Both the position numbers and the translations under genes were made by a program. The notes under the pieces are model-generated. The model was not told the DNA's origin. It ran no database searches and worked only from the letters and a program-made list of their open reading frames with translations. A DNA stretch of 39,278 nucleotides from positions 205,518 to 244,795 of the forward strand of contig JAKAXU010000001.1 of assembly GCA_021816455.1 (NCBI GenBank). The letters are read 5' to 3'. Shown piece after piece: positions 33,186 to 39,278 of the stretch. This DNA is from Acidobacteriota bacterium. Lineage in GTDB: Bacteria; Acidobacteriota; Terriglobia; Terriglobales; Acidobacteriaceae. Every line of letters starts with the position of its first letter. The first letter of the stretch is position 1.

Positions 33186-33716
33186 ATGGCGATTCAGATT
33201 GGTGCAAAACCCGACAGTGGATTCGATGATCCTATTGGCATGCTGAAAGACTGTCATAGGAGGATCGAGAGCTTCCTCGGCATTCTTTGTATTGTGGTTG
33301 ATCGGGCGCAGGGCCGGAGTCTAACCGATGAGGAGCGCGATGCAGTTAAGGCTGCGCTTGTGTATTTCAGGACCGGCGGACAACGCCACACAGCCGATGA
33401 GGAAGAATCACTCTTCCCGCGACTGCGCAAGTCTGATATGAAATCCGCCGAGGAGATCGACCGGCTTGAAGACGATCATCACGACGCAAACGACTTACAT
33501 GTATCCATCGAGCGGCTCTATTCAACCTGGATAGAATCGTGCTGTCTGGGAGTAGAAGAAACACAGCGGCTGCTCTCGCAAACCGCGCGTCTCAAGCAGC
33601 TCTATTCCGACCATATCCGAATCGAGGAAACGATTGTTTTCGCTCGCGCAAGCCAGATGCTGGACAGCCACGCTATCGCAGCGATCGGGACCGAGTTTCG
33701 TTTCAGGCGGAAGTAA
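33186..33716 (+). CDS. Hemerythrin-domain protein
   Basis: 176 residues, the size of a single four-helix bundle. Iron ligands in hemerythrin order: His24 (KDCHRRIE), His68 and Glu72 (QRHTADEEESLF), His98/His99 (LEDDHHDAN), and His143 with Glu147 (SDHIRIEETIVF). All sites of a di-iron centre are in place. Family members bind oxygen or nitric oxide, or repair iron-sulfur damage. GGAAGG lies about 9 nt before the ATG at 33186. It is 63 nt downstream of the radical SAM gene, same strand, so probably one transcript. It is convergent with the NapH-like gene; the 89-nt gap carries no obvious terminator. Confidence 0.87.
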   Translation: MAIQIGAKPDSGFDDPIGMLKDCHRRIESFLGILCIVVDRAQGRSLTDEERDAVKAALVYFRTGGQRHTADEEESLFPRLRKSDMKSAEEIDRLEDDHHDANDLHVSIERLYSTWIESCCLGVEETQRLLSQTARLKQLYSDHIRIEETIVFARASQMLDSHAIAAIGTEFRFRRK

Positions 33717-33805
33717 CTCTCTGCTGTATGGATGTGATGCCGACGTGGGGCTCCGCGCGCCCGACGGCAGTTTTCTGTCGTCCCAAATTCTGTCCATCTC
33801 GCTCC

Positions 33806-34900
33806 TTATATGCCGGGGTGACCCACCTCTCTTGCGTGAGGAACCAGATTCCGATATACGTCTCGTGGCAGATTCGTCTGCCAATGGCCAGTTGCCTTCC
33901 CTGTTACGACCAGGCCGAGGAAGATGCAGGCGAGAGCTACTGCAACCACAATGGGTGAGAGCGTACGACTGCGCCATCTCTCCGCCGACGTTGCAGCCTT
34001 TCTCGGTATCAACGAAAATTGCAGAGCATTCTCGGCGGAGCAAGCGGCAACACACGCCATGCATGCCGTGCATTCAACGGATCGGATTTGTACGAGCTGA
34101 TCAACTGCCAGTCTGGAAGGACAAGCCCGCGCGCATTTTCCACAATCGATGCAGGCCTCAACGTCGCGGCGAACCTTTACCGGACTGAGCAGCGATGTGA
34201 TCCCCAGCAGTGCTCCATAGGGACATAGATACCGGCACCAGAAGTTCTGGATCAGCATGGACAGAAGAACCAGCAAACCGATGACGATTGCCGCTGTTTG
34301 CCCAATGTCGCGGAAGAAATTCAGCATCTTGACATCGGCGATCAGGCCGTACGGTGTGGACATGAAATTGTGGATCGCCTCGGCGGACATGGTACCGATC
34401 ATCAATACGAAGAAGCCGAGAAGCAGGTACTTCAACCCTCGCAATGGGATATCCAACCATTTTGGCGTATGTAAATTACGGCCAAATAGGCGTCTTCCTA
34501 CGGTCCAGAGTTGTTCTGAGAGAGTTCCGACTGGACAAATCCAGGAACAGAAGGCTTTCTTGAGCAGCAGGCTCATCAGCATGAACGCAAGGAACAAAAC
34601 CATGGCCGCGGGGTGGATTGCAGGCACGCGTCCTGTGAGCAAGAAGTATTTTGTATTCATCAAGCCGGCGATGGGCAGCCAGCCTTCGACACCGGGAGGC
34701 CGTGGCACGTTCCATCCCACACCGCCGCGCTCATAGTAGCGAACCCAGAGAAAGAATTGGATTCCAAGCCAGCCATTCAGCGCTACGAACAGCCACTGAA
34801 CGATTCGCCTGATCCTCTGGGAACTCTCCGGGCTGGACCTGCGGACAAATTTCTTCCTGCCTTCCTGTTTGTGGATTGGCGTGATGTTTGCTGCGCCCAT
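33806..34900 (-). CDS. NapH/CcoG-like polyferredoxin membrane protein
   Basis: 364 residues. About five to six membrane helices, with two CxxxCP pairs at the membrane face: Cys118/Cys122 (CSWICPVGTLSE) and Cys222/Cys226 (CRYLCPYGALLG). Two 4Fe-4S ferredoxin sites follow: CIDCGKCARACP (Cys250, 253, 256, 260) and CTACMACVAACS (Cys277, 280, 283, 287). A last helix (about 311-331) and a short tail close the protein. This is the NapH/NosR-C/CcoG architecture that moves electrons from the quinone pool or cytoplasm to periplasmic reductases. No nap, nos or cco genes lie nearby, so the acceptor is unknown. Start ATG 34900; GAGGG lies about 11 nt upstream. Confidence 0.87.
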   Translation of the reverse strand: MGAANITPIHKQEGRKKFVRRSSPESSQRIRRIVQWLFVALNGWLGIQFFLWVRYYERGGVGWNVPRPPGVEGWLPIAGLMNTKYFLLTGRVPAIHPAAMVLFLAFMLMSLLLKKAFCSWICPVGTLSEQLWTVGRRLFGRNLHTPKWLDIPLRGLKYLLLGFFVLMIGTMSAEAIHNFMSTPYGLIADVKMLNFFRDIGQTAAIVIGLLVLLSMLIQNFWCRYLCPYGALLGITSLLSPVKVRRDVEACIDCGKCARACPSRLAVDQLVQIRSVECTACMACVAACSAENALQFSLIPRKAATSAERWRSRTLSPIVVAVALACIFLGLVVTGKATGHWQTNLPRDVYRNLVPHAREVGHPGI

Positions 34901-35078
34901 GTCGAGTTGATCCCTCTCTAAGCGTAAACCTAAGCGAATAGAACGGAGATCTCAGCGACTTTGGTCACACTGGTTCATTCGACAGTTTCCGGGGCAAGGT
35001 CGTCGAGCCACTTTTGAACCTTGGACACGGCTGACTTCATTCGTTATTAATGTCTTATAGCCATGCATCCCAGTAACC

Positions 35079-35084
35079 TATAAT
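35079..35084 (+). promoter_or_regulatory. Consensus -10 box upstream of the CHAT gene
   Basis: TATAAT with its last base 27 nt before the CHAT ATG. A -35 is not convincing (TTATAG 18 nt upstream is poor). Transcription would begin about 20 nt before the start codon, and no ribosome site is seen in that leader, so translation may begin without one. Confidence 0.45.
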
Positions 35085-35110
35085 GTTGCAATTGATCTAC
35101 TAAAAACCTG

Positions 35111-38100
35111 ATGCCCTGTGTGTCCCATAACGAATGCGGGAACTTCACAGTTCCTAAGATTTCATTCTTTGTCCGATGCGCTGCGGCCCGAATTCTTGTG
35201 GTAGTTATCAGCACGGCGCTGTTCACGACGGCCAGTTTCGCGCAGAACCAATCTCAAGCCAACACTTCCCTTGTTTATCAACCCACCTCGGCACTGATAC
35301 CGGGGAAGCCTGTCGAACAGGCTCTGAGTCCGGCTGACAGCGTGACGCTTACTTTGCAGCTACATGCTGGGTTGTACAGCGAAATCGATGTATGGCAAAT
35401 TCAGGGCATGACCGAGAGTGTTCTTCTCGATCCAGAGGGCCACACCTCCACACCCCGCACCAATGACGGCGGCATAGGATCGGTCGAACGATTCCCCATC
35501 ATTCCGGCGCAGAGCGGAACCTTTCGTTTACGCATTCAATCTCGCGAACGACACATCCCAGTTACATTTCGCGTCGCGCTGCTTCCAGAGCGAACTCCGC
35601 AGCGCCACGATGACGACATTGTGCAGGCGGAAAGCTGCCTGGCGAAGGCGGAGTGGGTTCGTCGCAAGTCCGATTTCAAGCTCTTTCTGAACGTGCGTAG
35701 CTCTGCGGATGTACTGGGGCTGTATGATCGAGCATTTCATTTGGCCGCTCAGTCCGGGGACATCCCTCTTGAACGCGAAGCCCTGATCGGCAAGGCCCGC
35801 TATCAGATCTTCCGTATTGCGCAGTATCAGCAAGGCGTCCGGGCCGCTACGCAAGCGACAGAACTTTCTGCTTTCACTCCAGATATCGACCAGCAGGCTC
35901 TTGCATGGAAGACCCTCGCCTCAGCGCTGGCGTTTGTCGATCATTATGACGAAAGTATTGCCGCATCCGAGCGTGCGATTGCTCTTTATAGAAAGACAGG
36001 AGATCGCTACTGGCAAGGCATCGTTCTAGGCAATCTTGCTGACACGTATCAGGAGATTGGCGATTCCAGAAAGGCGCTCGAAGCCGCGAAAGAGTCCCTT
36101 CAGATGGCCCAGCAACTTTCTGACGATTACGGAGTGGCTTTCACGCAATCGACGATCGGAGAAATTTATCAGGGACGTGGGCAATATCAAGATGCAATCG
36201 ATGTATACGATGCGGCGCTTGCCGCTGCGAACATTGTCCATTATCCGCAGGTTGAAGGAGAGGTTTGGAGCGACATGGGGCAGATTTATTCCCGGTTGGG
36301 AGACTGGGAGCGTGCGAAGAATGCGTATGCCCATGCACTGCCAATACTGCAACAGGACGGCGACGGCATCCATGAGATTGAAGTCCTGGGTCATCTTGGC
36401 GAGATTGAAATGCACTCGGGTCATCCCAGGCATGCGCAACTGTATTTTCGCAAGGGACTAGCCCGCGCGCAAAGTCAGAAACTGGTCCGTGAAGAGAGCT
36501 ACCTGAAAATTGACATGGCCCGGACGTGTCTACAGATTCATTGCACGGAAGATCCATTGATGACTCTTACGCAGGCGCTGAATGCCGCGCACCATATCCA
36601 TCAAATTGATGGAGAAGCAGGCATCGACGCGACCATTGGAGAGATATTGGCCACTCGGCGCAATTCGTCGGGGGCGAAGCGCGCATACCTAAAGTCGGCT
36701 GCACTCTGGCAGCGTGTTCCGAACTCCAGCGAACTTGCAGCAGTGGAGGCCGACATGGCACGTCTGGACATTCGCCAAGGTCAACTCCAGAATGCGCGGC
36801 TGCAAATATACAAAGCGCTCCGTGCGATTGAGGCCACCCGCACCCATATCGATAGCGACGCATTGCGCACTTCGTATTTCACTTCCAAGCAGAGTTACTA
36901 CGACCTGGCGGTGGAGATTCTGATGCGGATGGATCGCATGTCTCCTCACCACGGCTACGCAGAACAGGCATGGACCGTCGCAGAGCGCGCGCGGGCGCGC
37001 ACGTTGCTCGATGATTTACAGGAAGGTGGTCCGGGCGGGACTTCAAATTTCGATGGGCGACTCCAACAGAAGAGTGCAGCCCTGGAGCTGAAACTTCACG
37101 ATACAGAAGACCGACTGCTGCGTCTTGGGCCTTCTGCATCCGACATCGCGCATGCACGGCAATTGGAACAGAAAATCCATGACATGCTGCTGGACGCCGA
37201 CGAGTTGGAGGCACGCATTCATGCTTCCAATCCTGCCTATCACGCGCTGCAGGAGGTCAGGAACATTTCTCCGTCTGAGGTGAGTCATGCCATGCTTGAC
37301 GCGAAGACCGCACTTCTCGAATATTGGACCGGTGAAGCAGAGAGCTATCTATGGATTGTCACGCGGGATGGTGTACGCAGTTTCAGGCTCCCTGGCAGGA
37401 AGTTCCTCGATACGCTGGTCCACGCCTATCAGCAATCCGTGCTGGCGCGGGACAGATACGCCGCGGAGGAAGACATGCAGACCCGTCAGTTGCGGATCCG
37501 ACAAGCCGACGCTGGTTTTTCTGCACAATCGCGAAAACTGGCAGCCATATTGCTGCCTTCTGATGTAGGCCCTCAAATACACAGACTATTGATCGTTGCG
37601 GATGGAAGTCTACAGTCCATGCCATTTGCTGCGCTGGAATCGCCGCGTCTCCAGACGACCGCTTCGAGATATCTCATCGAACGCTACGACCTGGTCTATG
37701 AACCATCGGCAGCTACGGCAGTGGCCCTTCTTGCCAAGCGCGCGGGATATTCTGACCGCCAGCGTATTGCCATCTTCGCCGATCCGGTTTACAGCAAGAC
37801 GGATGTGAGAATAGACCATGTCGCCCCACAGCCGACTATGCTCGCGCCCCATCCTGTCTTGCGCGGGGCCTCCATCGAAAGCATGTCCGAACTGCCACGA
37901 TTGCCTGATTCCCGCAAGGAAGCCAAGGCCATTGCGCAGATCTCGGGGGCTTCCAACGCATCTTTGTTTCTTGATTTTGATGCGTCCCCGCAAGAGGTAG
38001 AGGAAATAAACTGGAAGACTTATGATGTGGCTCACTTTGCCGCCCACGCAATCGTAGACACGGAGCATCCGGAATTCTCCGGCATCGTGTTGTCCATGTT

Positions 38101-38476
38101 CCATCGCAACGGCTCACCAACAGACGGTGTCTTATGGCTCCATGATATTTATCGATTAGACATTCCAGTATCTCTCGTTACACTGAGCGGCTGCGAGACC
38201 GCGGACGGCAAATCCATTCCCGGAGAAGGCATCGACGGGCTGGCGCGGGGTTTTCTATACGCTGGAGCGCACAGTGTGATCGGGACGCTCTGGAATGCCG
38301 ATGACAGCGGTTCCAACGAATTGATGCAGAGTTTTTACCGAGCATTTTTCGATCAACATCTTACGGCCGCCGCCGCACTCCGCCGTGCGCAACTGCGTGT
38401 CCTGTCGGATGCCGACCATCGAGCGCCTTACTATTGGGCGGGATTTGTATTGGAAGGCAACTGGCGGGGGCGCTAG
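35111..38476 (+). CDS. Exported TPR-CHAT protein, predicted cysteine protease
   Basis: 1121 residues. A signal-like hydrophobic segment (about 25-45, ARILVVVISTALFTTASFAQ) suggests export. Next is a beta-rich domain (about 55-155, SVTLTLQLHAGLYSEIDVWQ) and at least seven TPR units (about 190-600), e.g. WQGIVLGNLADTYQEIGDSR and GEVWSDMGQIYSRLGDWERA. After a helical linker comes the CHAT domain (about 770-1121). Catalytic His979 lies in VAHFAAHAIVD and Cys1028 in LSGCETADGKSIPGEG, both intact. CHAT is the caspase-like clan CD peptidase fold; TPRs usually receive the trigger or substrate. It is the only in-frame ATG near the start; no ribosome site is visible. The sigma-like gene follows 31 nt later in the same operon. 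Confidence 0.85.
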   Translation: MPCVSHNECGNFTVPKISFFVRCAAARILVVVISTALFTTASFAQNQSQANTSLVYQPTSALIPGKPVEQALSPADSVTLTLQLHAGLYSEIDVWQIQGMTESVLLDPEGHTSTPRTNDGGIGSVERFPIIPAQSGTFRLRIQSRERHIPVTFRVALLPERTPQRHDDDIVQAESCLAKAEWVRRKSDFKLFLNVRSSADVLGLYDRAFHLAAQSGDIPLEREALIGKARYQIFRIAQYQQGVRAATQATELSAFTPDIDQQALAWKTLASALAFVDHYDESIAASERAIALYRKTGDRYWQGIVLGNLADTYQEIGDSRKALEAAKESLQMAQQLSDDYGVAFTQSTIGEIYQGRGQYQDAIDVYDAALAAANIVHYPQVEGEVWSDMGQIYSRLGDWERAKNAYAHALPILQQDGDGIHEIEVLGHLGEIEMHSGHPRHAQLYFRKGLARAQSQKLVREESYLKIDMARTCLQIHCTEDPLMTLTQALNAAHHIHQIDGEAGIDATIGEILATRRNSSGAKRAYLKSAALWQRVPNSSELAAVEADMARLDIRQGQLQNARLQIYKALRAIEATRTHIDSDALRTSYFTSKQSYYDLAVEILMRMDRMSPHHGYAEQAWTVAERARARTLLDDLQEGGPGGTSNFDGRLQQKSAALELKLHDTEDRLLRLGPSASDIAHARQLEQKIHDMLLDADELEARIHASNPAYHALQEVRNISPSEVSHAMLDAKTALLEYWTGEAESYLWIVTRDGVRSFRLPGRKFLDTLVHAYQQSVLARDRYAAEEDMQTRQLRIRQADAGFSAQSRKLAAILLPSDVGPQIHRLLIVADGSLQSMPFAALESPRLQTTASRYLIERYDLVYEPSAATAVALLAKRAGYSDRQRIAIFADPVYSKTDVRIDHVAPQPTMLAPHPVLRGASIESMSELPRLPDSRKEAKAIAQISGASNASLFLDFDASPQEVEEINWKTYDVAHFAAHAIVDTEHPEFSGIVLSMFHRNGSPTDGVLWLHDIYRLDIPVSLVTLSGCETADGKSIPGEGIDGLARGFLYAGAHSVIGTLWNADDSGSNELMQSFYRAFFDQHLTAAAALRRAQLRVLSDADHRAPYYWAGFVLEGNWRGR

Positions 38477-38507
38477 ACTGGACTTTCTCAGGATTACAGG
38501 TCAAGCC

Positions 38508-39194
38508 GTGGAAGAATCCGCCCCAAAGAAGCGTTGGTCAGTGGATCGGAGTGGACTGGAACATCTCCTGGACGTGTTCCATCCCGACCGGGAACAGGCG
38601 AGTCTCGCATATGAAGCGCTGCGTCAACGTCTCATCCGCTTTTTTGAATGGAACCATTCTGATACTCCCCAGGAGTTGGCCGACGAAACTCTGGACCGGT
38701 TGGCCCGTCGATTGTCTGATTCTGAGGATGAAATTCTCAATCCAACAAAATTTGCAGTGGGAATTGCCCGCTTATTGCTCAAGGAGCATTTTCGGGAAAA
38801 AGATCGCCGTGAGGCGGCACTGGCGACGATGGCGGAATCCTATTCCGAGCACGCAAAGCGGGAGATTGAATCCGCCTATCAGGAAGAACGGCTGGCCGCG
38901 CTGGAGCAGTGTCTGCGGGCCATTCCAGAACCCAATCGCAATCTGATCGAACGCTACTTCAGCGCGGAAGGCCGCGCACAGATTCAGCAGCGCCAGCGAT
39001 TAGCTGAAGAATATGGAATTTCAAGCAATGCGCTACGGAACCGCGTGTTGCGGATCAGAATGGAACTGCAAAAGAGTCTTTCCTTGCTACTTTCCGGAAA
39101 AACGCCTCCAGTCCGTGAGATAAATTGCGAAAAATTGTCACAGTATGATGATTCACTGCTGTCCAAATTAGCCGGAAGAGGGCTTTTGGGATAG
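38508..39194 (+). CDS. ECF-like RNA polymerase sigma factor paired with the CHAT gene
   Basis: 228 residues from a GTG at 38508 (AGG 7 nt upstream). Region 2-like: RLIRFFEWNHSDTPQELADE then TLDRLARRLSDSEDEILNPT. Region 4-like: LEQCLRAIPEPNRNLIERYF then QRLAEEYGISSNALRNRVLR, an HTH for the -35 element. The usual ECF region 2.4 signature is diverged, and about 25 residues follow region 4. The frame is open upstream to 38385 inside the CHAT gene; the GTG is chosen for spacing. No anti-sigma gene is seen before the window end (39195-39278 is empty). It likely directs transcription of genes tied to CHAT activity; that link is inference. Confidence 0.78.
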   Translation: MEESAPKKRWSVDRSGLEHLLDVFHPDREQASLAYEALRQRLIRFFEWNHSDTPQELADETLDRLARRLSDSEDEILNPTKFAVGIARLLLKEHFREKDRREAALATMAESYSEHAKREIESAYQEERLAALEQCLRAIPEPNRNLIERYFSAEGRAQIQQRQRLAEEYGISSNALRNRVLRIRMELQKSLSLLLSGKTPPVREINCEKLSQYDDSLLSKLAGRGLLG

Positions 39195-39278
39195 CGAAAT
39201 GTGCGGTGTTTTCATGCCTTGGCTATTGATTTCCGGTTGAGGTTGGCATTCGTGCTGTCCAAGTTCGTTGACGCAAAA

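Noticed and set aside
1..39278. CRISPR arrays, rRNA, tRNA genes and intact insertion sequences
   Set aside because: No regularly spaced direct repeats, tRNA folds, rRNA stretches or transposase motifs were found by eye.

Overview
The window most likely comes from a Gram-negative, high-GC, free-living bacterium, and the best guess is the Acidobacteriota (Terriglobia group). This rests on the gene mix: a complete Tol-Pal envelope system whose Pal carries an extra Ig-like domain, a secreted NHL-repeat propeller protein with an embedded choice-of-anchor/HYDIN-like domain, a hopanoid radical SAM enzyme (HpnJ), a DUF3891 protein, and a TPR-CHAT protein paired with an ECF-type sigma factor. The taxonomic call is inference; no rRNA or other phylogenetic marker is present.

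Left part (1-9.7 kb), housekeeping and envelope genes: a truncated NHL-repeat protein (minus), a YbdK-type carboxylate-amine ligase, a Sua5/YrdC tRNA-modification protein, a YdcF-like membrane protein, an amidase-signature enzyme, a DUF3891 protein, a papain-like predicted peptidase, a membrane-anchored monohaem cytochrome c, a decayed DUF3574 gene and the house-cleaning pyrophosphatase RdgB.

9.7-16 kb is a minus-strand run: HlyD-type adaptor, TPR lipoprotein-like protein and TolC-type outer-membrane channel are joined by 4-nt start/stop overlaps. They are followed by hpnJ and two overlapping four-helix EamA half-transporters. 16.2-19.7 kb holds queF, a spinster-like MFS transporter and recN.

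19.9-25.4 kb is the Tol-Pal operon in functional order: TolQ/ExbB, TolR/ExbD, a TonB/TolA-like protein, TolB, Pal and CpoB/YbgF. Several starts are non-ATG.

25.4-28.4 kb is a low-GC accessory patch with a RelE/HigB-like toxin, an XRE antitoxin and a DUF3467-like protein. Beside it are an unknown gene behind a terminator-like hairpin, a truncated secreted peptide and a LysR remnant, which suggests a site of repeated gene gain and loss. A secreted beta-propeller protein (28.4-29.5 kb) follows.

29.8-34.9 kb looks like a low-oxygen or nitrosative-stress locus: a Crp/Fnr regulator, a lipoprotein with a chitobiase-like domain, a TIGR04053-like radical SAM/SPASM protein, a hemerythrin and a NapH-like iron-sulfur membrane protein. 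A perfect 18-bp inverted repeat lies in the divergent region between the lipoprotein and the radical SAM gene, and a 12-nt core of it recurs just upstream of the lipoprotein. 35.1-39.2 kb is a two-gene unit: a 1121-residue exported TPR-CHAT predicted protease with an intact His/Cys pair, and an ECF-like sigma factor. This last unit and the three-gene toxin-antitoxin module are the best candidates for systems not yet described.
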